From Roseicyclus mahoneyensis (lineage in GTDB: Bacteria > Pseudomonadota > Alphaproteobacteria > Rhodobacterales > Rhodobacteraceae): 64,000 nt of DNA. The stretch covers positions 62,001 to 126,000 of the forward strand of contig NZ_QGGW01000003.1 of the NCBI RefSeq assembly GCF_003148775.1, in the 5' to 3' direction. The notes under the pieces were generated by a model, which made no database searches, was not told the DNA's origin, and was given only the letters and a program-made list of their open reading frames with translations. This document shows, piece after piece, positions 17,514 to 26,726 of the stretch; the stretch's first letter is position 1; every line of letters starts with the position of its first letter. Made by a program: the position numbers and the translations under genes.

Positions 17514-19794
17514 GCGCCTTTCCTTCTTGCAGCATCGCCCAGACGCGGGCGGGGGTGAAGGGCATGTCGACCTGCCTGAGCCCCAAGGGCCAGAGCGCAT
17601 CTTGCACGGCATTGGCCACGGCGGCCAGCGCGCCGACCGTGCCGGCCTCGCCGCAGCCCTTCATGCCCAGCGGATTGGCGGTCGAGGGCACGGGTTCGGT
17701 GTAGAAGGCGATGAAGGGCGTGTCATCGGCGCGCGGCATGCCGTAGTCCATGAAGCTTGCGGTCAGCAACTGGCCGCTTTCGTCAAAGACCACATGTTCG
17801 GTCAGCGCTTGGCCGATGCCTTGCGCGATGCCGCCATGGACCTGCCCCTCGGCCAGCCGCGGGTTCATCAGGTTGCCGAAATCATCGACCACCGTGTAGC
17901 GGTCGACGCGGGTGGCGCCGGTGTCGCGGTCGATCTCGACCTCGGCGATGTGGCAGCCGTTGGGGTAGGATCGGCCGGGCAGGGTGGTTGTGCGGGTCGC
18001 CGTGGCGACGCCGGGCTGGCCTGCAGCGCGGGCGCGGGACGCGGCTTCGAGCAGGGTGATGACCACGTTCGAGCCGGGCGCGCGGAACACGCCCTCAACC
18101 GCGTCGAATGTCATGTCTTTCTGGTCCATGTCGGTGCTCAGGAAAGCACGCAATTGGGAAATAAGTGTGTCCGCCGTCGCCCGCATCGCCATGCCTTGCA
18201 CCGTCACCGAGCGCGACCCGCCTGTGCCGCCGCCGCTGGCGATCCGGTCGCTGTCGCCTTGCACGATCTCGATCGCCTCCAACGGCAACCCGGTCTGGTC
18301 ATGGAGCAGTTGCGCATAGACCGTCTCGTGCCCCTGACCGTTCGACTGGGTGCCGACATAGACCCGCGCGCCGGTCTCGGTGATCTCGATGGTGGCCGCC
18401 TCGCTCGGGTCGCCTAGGATGCTTTCGATGTAATAGCAGATGCCAAGGCCGCGCAGTCGGCCCTGCGCCTCGGCCTTGGCGCGCCGCGCGGCGAAGCCTG
18501 CCAGATCGGCCTCGACCTCGGCGCGGGCCAGCACGCGGGGGAAATCGCCCACGTCGTAAAGCTCGCCCGTGGCGCTGCGATAGGGGAAGGCATCGGTCGC
18601 GATGAAGTTGCGCCGCCGCAGGTCGAGCGGGTCGACGCCCAGTTCGCGCGCCGCGAAATCCATCGCGCGTTCCAGCGCATAGATCGCCTCGGGCCGCCCC
18701 GCGCCACGATAGGCATCGACCTGCGTGGTGTTGGTGAAGACGCCGCGGTTGCGGAAATGGTAGGTCTGCACGTCATAGGGGCCGGTCAGCACCTTGGCGT
18801 AGAGCGCAGACTGAATGTTCTGCCCGAATTCCGAGACATAGCCGCCGAGGTTCGAGATGCTGTCGGTGCGGAACGCCACCAGTTTCAGGTCGGCGTCGAA
18901 GGCCAGCGTGGTTGTCACGTCCAGATCGCGGCCCGCGTTGTCCGACAGCATCGCCTCGGTCCGGTCCGACATCCAGCGCACCGGGCGGCCCAGCAGGCGC
19001 GCAGCATGGGCGACAAGGAAATGCTCGGGATAGCCCATTCCCTTCATGCCGAAACCACCGCCGACATCGGGGTTGGTCACGCGCACATCCGCCTCGGGCA
19101 GGTCCAGCCAGCGGATCAGATCGGCCTTGATGTCCCACACGCCCTGCCCGTTGAAGGCCAGATGCAGCCGCCCGCCCTCGACCTCGGCATAGCAGCCGCG
19201 CGGTTCCATCGAGTTCACGATCACCCGGTTGTCGTGGCTGGTGTGGGTGATGATATGGGCGGCGCCGGCGATGGCGGCCTCGGTCGCCGCCCCGTCACCA
19301 AGGGTGAACTCATAGGCGATGTTGTCGGGGGCCTCGGCGTGGATCGTCTCGCCACCCGGCGCGAGGTCGATCTTGGCGGGCCGTTCGTCGAGGTCCAGCT
19401 CGATCAGCTCCGCCGCATCCCGCGCGGCAATCAGGCTGTCGGCCACGATGAAGGCGACCGGGTCGCCGACGAAACGCACCCGCCCCTCGGCCAGAATCGG
19501 GCGCACGGGGGCGGCGGGCTTTGCGCCCTTGGTCTTGACCAGCGCATAGCGCATCGCGTTCTTCAGCCCCGCCCCGGTCAGGTCCGTGGCGGTCAGCACC
19601 AGATGCACGCCGGGGGCGGCGCGTGCCGCGCCGACATCAAGCCCGTTGATGTCGGCGTGCGCCTGCGGGCTGCGCAGCACGAACCCATGCAGCGCATCTT
19701 GCGGAGCAATATCGTCGACGTAGCGGCCGCGACCGGTCAGGAAGCGGCTGTCCTCCAGACGTGTGACCGGCTGGCTGGTTCCGAACTTGCTCAT
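17500..19794 (-). CDS. Molybdenum hydroxylase large subunit (xanthine dehydrogenase family, CoxL-like)
   Basis: A 764-residue molybdopterin-binding large subunit of the xanthine dehydrogenase / aerobic CO dehydrogenase family. It starts with RLEDSRFLTGRGRYVDD, has the Mo-cofactor stretch NPDVGGGFGMKG, and keeps the base glutamate Glu716 in GCGEAG. The signature loop is AYRGAGRPEA (361-370), as in form II CoxL, not the AYxCSFR loop of true CO dehydrogenase. So CO oxidation is unlikely and the substrate is unknown. The FAD (CoxM) and 2Fe-2S (CoxS) subunits are not adjacent, which is unusual. ATG 19794 has AAGGA nine bases upstream. It lies 123 bases downstream of the selD fusion on the same strand. 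Confidence 0.87.
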   Translation of the reverse strand: MSKFGTSQPVTRLEDSRFLTGRGRYVDDIAPQDALHGFVLRSPQAHADINGLDVGAARAAPGVHLVLTATDLTGAGLKNAMRYALVKTKGAKPAAPVRPILAEGRVRFVGDPVAFIVADSLIAARDAAELIELDLDERPAKIDLAPGGETIHAEAPDNIAYEFTLGDGAATEAAIAGAAHIITHTSHDNRVIVNSMEPRGCYAEVEGGRLHLAFNGQGVWDIKADLIRWLDLPEADVRVTNPDVGGGFGMKGMGYPEHFLVAHAARLLGRPVRWMSDRTEAMLSDNAGRDLDVTTTLAFDADLKLVAFRTDSISNLGGYVSEFGQNIQSALYAKVLTGPYDVQTYHFRNRGVFTNTTQVDAYRGAGRPEAIYALERAMDFAARELGVDPLDLRRRNFIATDAFPYRSATGELYDVGDFPRVLARAEVEADLAGFAARRAKAEAQGRLRGLGICYYIESILGDPSEAATIEITETGARVYVGTQSNGQGHETVYAQLLHDQTGLPLEAIEIVQGDSDRIASGGGTGGSRSVTVQGMAMRATADTLISQLRAFLSTDMDQKDMTFDAVEGVFRAPGSNVVITLLEAASRARAAGQPGVATATRTTTLPGRSYPNGCHIAEVEIDRDTGATRVDRYTVVDDFGNLMNPRLAEGQVHGGIAQGIGQALTEHVVFDESGQLLTASFMDYGMPRADDTPFIAFYTEPVPSTANPLGMKGCGEAGTVGALAAVANAVQDALWPLGLRQVDMPFTPARVWAMLQEGKALAAE

Positions 19795-19917
19795 CGCGTG
19801 CATTCCTTGGTTTGGTTGGACTGCGGCCTTTCGGGGGCCGACTGTCCCGTTGGGGTGCGACACTAGGCTCACAGGCTCCGGTGTCCAGAGGTGTCCCTGC
19901 CTTGGCGTCCGGTTGCC

Positions 19918-22050
19918 TCACGCAAAGCGGATCACCGTGTCTTGCGTTATGCCCCCGATCCGCGCCGCGTCGAACCCTGCCTCGCGCAGGGCATCGACAA
20001 GGGCGCTGGCCCGCGCCTCCGGCACCGCGGCCAGCAAGCCGCCCGCCGTCTGCGGGTCAAAGATCAGGGCGGTCAGCGGCAAATCCGCCGCTTCCACCCG
20101 TCCAGCCAGCGCCGTCCTGTTCTGCGCCCAAAGGGTCGAGCGCACCCCAAGCCCGGACAATCGGGGCGCGCCCGTCAAGAGCGGCACGGCGGTCATGTCC
20201 ACCTCGGCCCCTGCGCCGGATGCCGCACAGATGTTGCCAAGATGCCCTGCCAGCCCGAACCCCGTCACATCCGTCATTGCATGCGCCACGGGGGACAAGA
20301 TGGCCGAGGCCGTGCCCTGCGGCATGAGCATCTGTGCCCATGTCGCCGCCACTTCTGCGCCGGTGGCCCGCATCTGCATCTCGCCGGCCAGCACCACGCC
20401 GGTGCCGATCGCCTTGGTCAGGATCAGCGCGTCGCCAGGGCGCGCACCCGCCAGCGTCACCGCATCGCGCTCCAGTAGCCCCGTGACGGTGAAGCCCAGC
20501 GTCAGCTCCGTGCCCATCGAGGAATGGCCGCCCACGACCTCCACCCCTTCGGCGGCGAACACGTCGCGCGCCGCCACCATGATCTCGTCGAGCCACGCGC
20601 CCTGCATCCGTGGCGCCATGCGCGGCAAGATCACGGTGGCCAGCGCTGCCTGCGGGCGCGCGCCCATCGCCCAGATGTCGCCCATGGCGTGCACGGCGGC
20701 CACGCGTGCGACCAGCGCCGGGTCCTCGGCAAAGCCGCGCAGATGGTCGGTCGAGATCACCTGCCGCGCGCCACCCGTCATCAGCACCGCCGCGTCATCG
20801 CCGGGTTCCCCGCCAAGGATGCCCGTCAGCGCCCCGGCCCCCAGCTTGGCGCCGCAACCGCCGCAGGGGGCAGGCCCCGCCATCTCCTGCGCCACGCCCT
20901 TGGCGGCTCCGGAGGGGGGCAGGGTGCGCGGCATCGGGGGCAACTCGCGCAACTTGTCCATGAATCGCTGGTCGATCCGGTCCTTCCAGCGCCACATCAG
21001 CGGCCCCGCAAACACGACCCCGCCCTTTTCGGCCAGCGCCGATTTGCCGCCCAGCGAAACCAGCTTGAGGAAATCGCGCTGCGGCTTGAACCGCCGCCGT
21101 TGCGCGCCCACCAGATCGGCGCGCAGGTTCCACGCCAGAACCGGGGCCGCGCGCACGGCAAAGACGCCCGCCTTGGGGCGGGGCGCGTGGCTCAGGTACA
21201 CGCAATCGCCCGCGCCGTAGATCTGAGGATGGCTGACCGAGCGCAACTGCGCGTCGACGACCATGTAGCCATCGCGCATCTCCATCCCGCAGGTGGCGAG
21301 CCACGGGTGCGGCACTGCGCCCGCCGCGCCCACGATCAGATCGGCTTCGACGCTGCGCCCGTCCGCGAGATGTACCGTGCCTGCCGTCACACGGGCGGGC
21401 GCTGCCCCCTCGATCCGCGCGATGCCGTAGCCCTCCATCGCCGCCATGAGCCGTGCGCGCGCCGGATGGCGCGCCAGGACCGCGCCCTTGTCGATCACCG
21501 CGACATCGGACGCGCGGCCCGACAGCCGCATCCGCTCGGCCATGGCCATAGCCAGTTCCACCCCCGCGATGCCGCCGCCGATCACCGCGATCCGCGCAGC
21601 GCCGGTGCCCGCGCAGAAATCCGCCCAGCGATCGGCGAGGCCGGCCAGCGGCTTGGCCGCCACGGCATGCTCGGCAAAGCCCGGCAGACCGGCCATGTCC
21701 GAGGTGATGCCGACATCAATCGACAAGAGGTCATAGGCGAGCGGTGCCCGCCCCGGCACCGCCACACGCCGCGCCACCGGGTCAATCCGGTCAACCGCGC
21801 CCAGGATCAGCCGCGCGCCCGCAAAGCGCGCGAGCCGCACAAGGTCTATCTCGAGCGCCGCGCGCGGATAATGCCCCGCGACATGCCCCGGCAACATGCC
21901 CGTGTAGGGCGCGGAGGGCCCCGGGTTCACCAGCGTCAGCCGCACGCCCGGCACCGGGGCCATCCCCCAGCGGCGCAGGACCAGCGCATGCGCATGACCG
22001 CCCCCCACAAGGACCAGCTCCTTGACCAGCGGCACCGTGCTCTCGCGCAT
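19918..22050 (-). CDS. selD: FAD-dependent oxidoreductase fused to selenide, water dikinase
   Basis: A 710-residue fusion. Residues 1-375 are an NDH-2-like pyridine-nucleotide/FAD oxidoreductase (VGGGHAHALVLRR at 15-27, second dinucleotide motif VIGGGIAG at 156-163, GAGDCVYL at 279-286). Residues about 390-710 are SelD, which makes selenophosphate from selenide and ATP; CGGCGAK (396-402) carries the catalytic Cys and Lys, so the enzyme uses Cys, not Sec. Such fusions are known; the oxidoreductase half is thought to feed reduced selenium to SelD. The ATG at 22050 sits directly after the second copy of the dispersed repeat. No selA, selB or mnmH is in the window. Confidence 0.9.
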   Translation of the reverse strand: MRESTVPLVKELVLVGGGHAHALVLRRWGMAPVPGVRLTLVNPGPSAPYTGMLPGHVAGHYPRAALEIDLVRLARFAGARLILGAVDRIDPVARRVAVPGRAPLAYDLLSIDVGITSDMAGLPGFAEHAVAAKPLAGLADRWADFCAGTGAARIAVIGGGIAGVELAMAMAERMRLSGRASDVAVIDKGAVLARHPARARLMAAMEGYGIARIEGAAPARVTAGTVHLADGRSVEADLIVGAAGAVPHPWLATCGMEMRDGYMVVDAQLRSVSHPQIYGAGDCVYLSHAPRPKAGVFAVRAAPVLAWNLRADLVGAQRRRFKPQRDFLKLVSLGGKSALAEKGGVVFAGPLMWRWKDRIDQRFMDKLRELPPMPRTLPPSGAAKGVAQEMAGPAPCGGCGAKLGAGALTGILGGEPGDDAAVLMTGGARQVISTDHLRGFAEDPALVARVAAVHAMGDIWAMGARPQAALATVILPRMAPRMQGAWLDEIMVAARDVFAAEGVEVVGGHSSMGTELTLGFTVTGLLERDAVTLAGARPGDALILTKAIGTGVVLAGEMQMRATGAEVAATWAQMLMPQGTASAILSPVAHAMTDVTGFGLAGHLGNICAASGAGAEVDMTAVPLLTGAPRLSGLGVRSTLWAQNRTALAGRVEAADLPLTALIFDPQTAGGLLAAVPEARASALVDALREAGFDAARIGGITQDTVIRFA

Positions 22051-22058
22051 GCTCCTGC

Positions 22059-22115
22059 CTTCTCTGTTTCCCAAATATCCCGGGGGAGCCCTGAAAGGGC
22101 GGGGGCAGAGCCCCC
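22059..22115 (-). repeat. Dispersed intergenic element, copy 2
   Basis: Second copy of the element at 13958-14019, in the same orientation with respect to the downstream gene. On minus it has a GGGGGC/GCCCCC hairpin, a GCCCT-loop-AGGGC hairpin, then CCCCCGGGATATTTGGG and AAACAGAGAAGG, ending 8 bases before the selD ATG. The core differs from copy 1 at one base, whereas the hairpins differ in sequence but not in form. Confidence 0.7.
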
Positions 22116-22123
22116 TGCACCGC

Positions 22124-24532
22124 CTACCGCCCGCGCGGCTTGGCCCGCAAGGTCGGATCTGCGCTGCGCGGGTCCTCGGGCCAGGGATGGCGCGGGTAGC
22201 GCGCCCGCATGTCTTTGCGCACATCGGCATAGGAGCCATTCCAGAAGCCCGGTAAATCTGTCGTGACCTGCACCGGGCGGCCTGCGGGCGAGAGCAACAC
22301 CATGCGCAGCGGCACCCGGTCCGGGCCCACCACGGGATGGATCGTGGTGCCGAACACTTCTTGCAAGCGCAGCGCCACTTCGGGCACCTCGCCGGAATAG
22401 TCGATGGGGATCGCCCTTCCCAGCGGGCTTTGCCAGGCGGCAGGCGCCAGCCGGTCGACATCGGCCATGGCGGGGTGCCCCAGCCAGACGCGCAGCGCCT
22501 CGGACGGGTCGAACCGGGCAAGGTCCGCAGCACTTCGCTCGGTCGTGAGCCAGGGCGCGAGCCAGTCCCCCAAGGCTGACATCAGTGCCGCATCAGACAC
22601 ATCCGCCACGCCCGAGACAGCGATCCGCGCCCTGAGCAGCCGTGCCCTGTCGGTCCAGTTGAGCGCTGTCAGCCCCAAATCGTGGACACCCTCCAGCAGC
22701 GCCGCCGCAATTGCCTCGGGCGGGGCATCGCGCCATGTCCGATCCTCCAGCACGAGCGCGCCAAACCGCTCCTGCTGGCGCGCCTCGACCCGGCGGTGGC
22801 GTTTGGACCACACGCAATGATCGACCCATGCGATCCGGTCCGCATATAACGCCCGTAGCTCGCCCTCGCTGATCGCCACGGCCTGCCGCACCCGCGCCTC
22901 GCGCCGGTCGCCATCCAGATCGGTCGCCACGATCAGCCGTTGCCCGGCCAGCCCGTCGCCCTCGGGCATGATCGCGCCCGCGCCGCCCGAGAGGATGTAG
23001 CGTGGCGCATCGCCCGCGCGGCGCAGGCCGATGCGATCGGGATAGGCCAACGCCGTCTGCGCGCCGGGCGAGAGGGGCGGGCCGGCCTCGAAGCGATTGA
23101 GCCGCTTGGCTTCTTCCCGCACGCGCGCCACCACGCCACGATCGGCCCCCATACCGCCCGGATCGTCGAGCGCGCGCAGGCGCAACATCAGGTCGGTGCC
23201 TTGACCCCGCAGCGGATCGCGTTCGGCGAGAAGTGCCGCGAGGCGCGCGGAGCCGGCGCCCCCTGTCAGCACCATATGCCCCAGCCTCGGATGCAGCGGC
23301 AGGCGGGACAGTGCCCGGCCATGCTCGGTCACGCGGTCGCCCGCGACAAGCGCGCCCAACTCCGCCAGCAGCGCGCGGGCTTCGACCAGCGCGCCCTCTG
23401 GCGGCGGCGTGAGAAAGGCCAGCCCCTCGGCACTGCCCCAGATCGCCAGATCCAGCGCCAGCCCGGCCAGATCGGCCGCCGCGATCTCGGGCGGGGGGAA
23501 GGCGGGCAGGGCCCCCTCGGCCCCCTTGGTCCACATCCGGTAGCAGACGCCGGGTGCCACGCGCCCCGCGCGGCCGCGCCTCTGGTCGGCCTCGGCCCGG
23601 CTGACGGGTTCGGTGACCAGTCGCGACATGCCCGAGGCCGGATCGAACCGCGCTCGCCGTGCGCGGCCCGCATCGATCACCACGCGCACATCCGCGATCG
23701 TCAGTGAAGTCTCCGCGATGGCGGTGGCAAGCACCAGTTTGCGGCCCGAGGTCGCGGGCCGGATCGCGGCCCGCTGATCCTCGATCCGCATGGCACCGAA
23801 CAGCATGTGGAGCGTGACATCGGCGGGCAGCGCGCGCGCCAGACGGGCGGCCACGCGCCGGATCTCACCCTCGCCGGGCAGAAAGACAAGGCAGCCGCCC
23901 TCGGTCTCGGCCAGCGCCGTCAGGATCTGACCCGCCACGGCATCCTCCAGCCGCTGCTCTTTCGGCACAGGGCGGTCGAGATGGCGTGTTTCGACCGGAA
24001 AGGCCCGCCCCTCGGAGGTCAGGAGCGGCGCATCGTCGAGGAGCGCCGCCACGGGTCCCGCGTCCAACGTCGCGGACATGACCAGTAGCCCCAGATCGGG
24101 CCGCAGCGCCTGCCGCACCTCCCATGTCAGGGCCAGACCCAGATCGGCGTTCAGCGACCGCTCATGGAACTCGTCGAAGATGACCATCCCCACGCCCGGC
24201 AGGTCGGGGCGGTCTTGCAACATGCGGGTCAGGATGCCCTCGGTCACCACTTCGATCCGTGTCGCGCCCGAGACCACGCTCTCGCCCCTGATGCGGTAGC
24301 CCACCGTTTGCCCGACCGGCTCGCCCATCACATCGGCCATCCGCTCGGCGGCGGCGCGGGCGGCCAGCCTGCGCGGTTCCAGCATCACGATGCGGCCTTT
24401 GACCTGATCCAGCAGGGCAGGCGGGACGCCCGTGGTCTTGCCAGCCCCGGGTGGGGCCTGCAGCACGGCGCGGCCATGGCTGGCCAATGCCGCGCACAGC
24501 GCGGGCAAGATGTCGTCTATGGGCAGGGGCAA
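22124..24532 (-). CDS. hrpB: ATP-dependent RNA helicase HrpB
   Basis: An 802-residue DEAH-type superfamily 2 helicase of the HrpB family. Walker A is GAGKTT (residues 29-34), the box II motif is DEFH, and later come SLTIADV and the QRRGRAGR motif VI. The C-terminal HrpB-specific domain ends with PVQVTTDLPGFWNGSY. The TTG start at 24532 matches the family N-terminus (PLPIDDILPAL) and begins 7 bases after the upstream stop; there is no closer ATG. Physiological role in alphaproteobacteria is not well established. Downstream the repeat element separates it from selD. Confidence 0.92.
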   Translation of the reverse strand: MPLPIDDILPALCAALASHGRAVLQAPPGAGKTTGVPPALLDQVKGRIVMLEPRRLAARAAAERMADVMGEPVGQTVGYRIRGESVVSGATRIEVVTEGILTRMLQDRPDLPGVGMVIFDEFHERSLNADLGLALTWEVRQALRPDLGLLVMSATLDAGPVAALLDDAPLLTSEGRAFPVETRHLDRPVPKEQRLEDAVAGQILTALAETEGGCLVFLPGEGEIRRVAARLARALPADVTLHMLFGAMRIEDQRAAIRPATSGRKLVLATAIAETSLTIADVRVVIDAGRARRARFDPASGMSRLVTEPVSRAEADQRRGRAGRVAPGVCYRMWTKGAEGALPAFPPPEIAAADLAGLALDLAIWGSAEGLAFLTPPPEGALVEARALLAELGALVAGDRVTEHGRALSRLPLHPRLGHMVLTGGAGSARLAALLAERDPLRGQGTDLMLRLRALDDPGGMGADRGVVARVREEAKRLNRFEAGPPLSPGAQTALAYPDRIGLRRAGDAPRYILSGGAGAIMPEGDGLAGQRLIVATDLDGDRREARVRQAVAISEGELRALYADRIAWVDHCVWSKRHRRVEARQQERFGALVLEDRTWRDAPPEAIAAALLEGVHDLGLTALNWTDRARLLRARIAVSGVADVSDAALMSALGDWLAPWLTTERSAADLARFDPSEALRVWLGHPAMADVDRLAPAAWQSPLGRAIPIDYSGEVPEVALRLQEVFGTTIHPVVGPDRVPLRMVLLSPAGRPVQVTTDLPGFWNGSYADVRKDMRARYPRHPWPEDPRSADPTLRAKPRGR

Positions 24533-24539
24533 GGGCGGT

Positions 24540-25241
24540 TCAGTCCCGTCTGACGATGCGGATCGGCCCCAAGAGAGACATGGCCGCCACCTCCGTCAAC
24601 ACGAAAGCCCCGTCTTGCGCGGCATAGGTCGCGGCGAAAGGGAAGACCCGGCGTTCGGCCATGTCCTCGGGCGGGAAGCCCGCGACGCGGGTATAGTGAC
24701 CCTCGCAGCTCAAGATTTCGCCGCCCGTGGGCGGAGCGAGCGAAAGCTCGGACAGGCGGGCGCCGTCATAGACCGGCATCGACCAGCCGCAGGGCGCCGC
24801 CCCGCCCCGCACCACCCGCCAAAGCGCCGACAGCGGGTCGACCGTGCCCGTCGCCGCGTCCGGTGGCACCGCCTCGGCGCCCGGGGCCGGGGTCTGGCGC
24901 AGGATCTGTGGGGCGTCGCCCGCAAAACTGACCTCCACCGCCGAGACACGGCGCCCGGTGTCCACATCCTCGGCATAGCGCCGGGGACGGGGCGCGGCGC
25001 CAGCCATCACGCCCTCGGCCTGCAGCTGGAATCGCAGTCTGGCAAAGACACCGGCAAGCCCGGTCGACCGCACCTGCCCGGCCAGCGCGTAGGCGGCGTC
25101 GGTCTGGCGCGCGACCAGCGTGATCTCGGCCACGGACAGCCCGCGAAACAGAACGTCGAACCGGATCTGGTCCTGCGCGCGGGCCGGGGCGGTGGAAAGC
25201 CCAAAGGCCAGGCAGATCATCACGGGCAACAGGCGCGGCAT
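24540..25241 (-). CDS. DUF3108 secreted protein
   Basis: A 233-residue protein with a clear Sec signal peptide (MPRLLPVMICLAFGLSTAPARA) followed by a DUF3108 domain, a beta-rich periplasmic domain of unknown function: IRFDVLFRGLSVAEITLVARQ, then YALAGQVRSTGLAG and the C-terminal GPIRIVRRD. Two cysteines in the mature part could form a disulfide. ATG 25241 has CGAGG just upstream; the open frame that runs on to 25454 crosses into the divergent meaB promoter and is rejected. It is the first gene of the run leading to hrpB, only 7 bases before it. Confidence 0.82.
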   Translation of the reverse strand: MPRLLPVMICLAFGLSTAPARAQDQIRFDVLFRGLSVAEITLVARQTDAAYALAGQVRSTGLAGVFARLRFQLQAEGVMAGAAPRPRRYAEDVDTGRRVSAVEVSFAGDAPQILRQTPAPGAEAVPPDAATGTVDPLSALWRVVRGGAAPCGWSMPVYDGARLSELSLAPPTGGEILSCEGHYTRVAGFPPEDMAERRVFPFAATYAAQDGAFVLTEVAAMSLLGPIRIVRRD

Positions 25242-25356
25242 CGGACCTCGGCAAGGACACTGGACAGCCCCCTGCGCAGGGGGGCAGATACGGGGGTAGA
25301 CAAAGCGACCGGGCGCGCGCGGTGCGGCGAACCTAGGCAGGAAAGACGACCCTTCG

Positions 25357-26349
25357 ATGACGGACACGAGCCCCCTTGCCGCCGATCTTGCGCCCCGCAT
25401 CCTTGCGGGCGACCGGCGTGCCTTGGCCCGTGCCGTCACCTTGGTGGAAAGCACCCGCCCAGATCACCGTGCCGACGCCACCGCGCTGACCGAAGCCTTG
25501 CGCGGCCATGGCCGGCAGGCGCTGCGGATCGGGCTGTCGGGCACGCCGGGGGTGGGGAAATCCACCTTCATCGAGGCCTTCGGGATGGCGCTGGTCGAGG
25601 CCGGTTTGCGCGTCGCGGTGCTTGCGGTCGATCCGTCGTCCTCGCGCTCGGGCGGCTCGATCTTGGGGGACAAGACGCGGATGGACCGGCTGGCGCGCGA
25701 GCCCTCGGCTTTCATTCGCCCTTCGCCGTCTTCGACCCATCTGGGCGGCGTCACGCGCCGCACGCGCGAGGCGGTGGCGCTGTGCGAGGCGGCGGGGTTC
25801 GACGTGGTGCTGATCGAAACGGTGGGCGTCGGCCAGTCCGAAACCATGGTGGCGCAAATGTGCGACATCTTCGTGCTGCTCTTGGCACCCGCAGGTGGCG
25901 ACGAGTTGCAGGGCGTCAAGCGCGGCATCATGGAAATGGCTGACCTGATCTTGGTGAACAAGTCCGATGGCGACCTGAAACCGGCGGCGACACGGACCGT
26001 GGCCGATTACGCGGGGGCGCTGCGCTTGCTCAGGAAGCGCCCGCAGGACCCCGATGGGTTTCCCAAGGCGCTGCCGGTGTCGGCCGTCACGGGCGACGGT
26101 ATCGCGGGCGCGTGGGGCGACATGCAGGCACTGGCGCGCTGGCGCAGGGATCACGGATGGTGGGACCGCGCGCGTGCCACGCAGGCGGCCCATTGGTTCG
26201 AGGCCGAGGTCCGCGAGGGGTTGCTCGCCCGCCTGAAGCGCGACCCCGAGGTGCGGCGCGCGATGGAAGACAGGGCCGAGGATGTGGCCGCAGGCAGGGT
26301 GACGCCCGATGCGGCGGCAGCGGAAATGCTGGAGTGGCTCAAGGCGTAG
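25357..26349 (+). CDS. meaB: MeaB/ArgK family GTPase, methylmalonyl-CoA mutase chaperone
   Basis: A 330-residue G3E P-loop GTPase of the MeaB / YgfD / MMAA family. Walker A is GTPGVGKST (62-70), then [20 protein letters not shown], the switch region ETVGVGQSE and the guanine-specificity motif NKSD. MeaB protects and reloads the adenosylcobalamin of methylmalonyl-CoA mutase, the last step of propionyl-CoA degradation. The mutase itself is not next to it. The ATG at 25357 matches relatives. The stop codon lies inside a strong inverted repeat that also faces the convergent hlyU-family gene. Confidence 0.93.
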   Translation: MTDTSPLAADLAPRILAGDRRALARAVTLVESTRPDHRADATALTEALRGHGRQALRIGLSGTPGVGKSTFIEAFGMALVEAGLRVAVLAVDPSSSRSGGSILGDKTRMDRLAREPSAFIRPSPSSTHLGGVTRRTREAVALCEAAGFDVVLIETVGVGQSETMVAQMCDIFVLLLAPAGGDELQGVKRGIMEMADLILVNKSDGDLKPAATRTVADYAGALRLLRKRPQDPDGFPKALPVSAVTGDGIAGAWGDMQALARWRRDHGWWDRARATQAAHWFEAEVREGLLARLKRDPEVRRAMEDRAEDVAAGRVTPDAAAAEMLEWLKA

Positions 26350-26376
26350 GGTGCGCCTGAAGGCCAACCCTACGCC
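26343..26376. terminator. Inverted repeat over the meaB stop, shared by convergent genes
   Basis: GGCGTAGGGT and ACCCTACGCC form a perfect ten-base stem around a 14-base loop. The meaB TAG is inside the left arm and the hlyU-family stop is 7 bases past the right arm. There is a weak T-rich tail on plus (GTTGTG). It probably serves as a two-way terminator. Confidence 0.6.
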
Positions 26377-26382
26377 GTTGTG

Positions 26383-26652
26383 TCAGCCGAAAAGCCGCTC
26401 GCCCTGTTCGTCGATCAACTGCTTGGCCTTGCGGATCGAGAAGGTCTCGGCCTCTTCCGCCGACTGAACGGTGTCGGCGCGCAGAAGGTGATGGGTTTTC
26501 GTCTCACCGCCCACCTCCTTTTCGATCCTTGCCGCGATGCGAAATCCGCCCCCGCCCGATTGTGGCTCGGGGAAGATGCGGAAATCCTTGTAGACCTCGG
26601 GCTCCTTCGCGGGTTTGCCGCCGCCGCCGAAAAGTTTGGAGAAGAGGGACAT
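26383..26652 (-). CDS. HlyU family protein
   Basis: An 89-residue protein of the HlyU family: MSLFSKLFGGG opening, YKDFRIFPEPQ, FRIAARIEKEVGGETKTHHL and a C-terminal helix (AKQLIDEQGERLF). The family is named after a Vibrio haemolysin activator, but members of this size in alphaproteobacteria lack a helix-turn-helix and their regulatory role is doubtful. The ATG at 26652 matches relatives. It may follow the globin gene (74-base gap) in one minus-strand transcript. Confidence 0.82.
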   Translation of the reverse strand: MSLFSKLFGGGGKPAKEPEVYKDFRIFPEPQSGGGGFRIAARIEKEVGGETKTHHLLRADTVQSAEEAETFSIRKAKQLIDEQGERLFG

Positions 26653-26726
26653 GCGATCACGCTCCGCCTGTGATGGAATGGGTTATGCTAGCCGCCCGCA
26701 TCCCAAAGGTGAAGCGGCCTGCGCCG

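Noticed and set aside
17500-19794. Aerobic CO dehydrogenase large subunit
   Set aside because: The signature loop is AYRGAGR, not AYxCSFR, and coxM and coxS are missing.
22101-22115. Intrinsic terminator of hrpB in the repeat element
   Set aside because: The hairpin lies upstream of hrpB's stop relative to plus and is not followed by a T-run on minus; it belongs to the dispersed element before selD.
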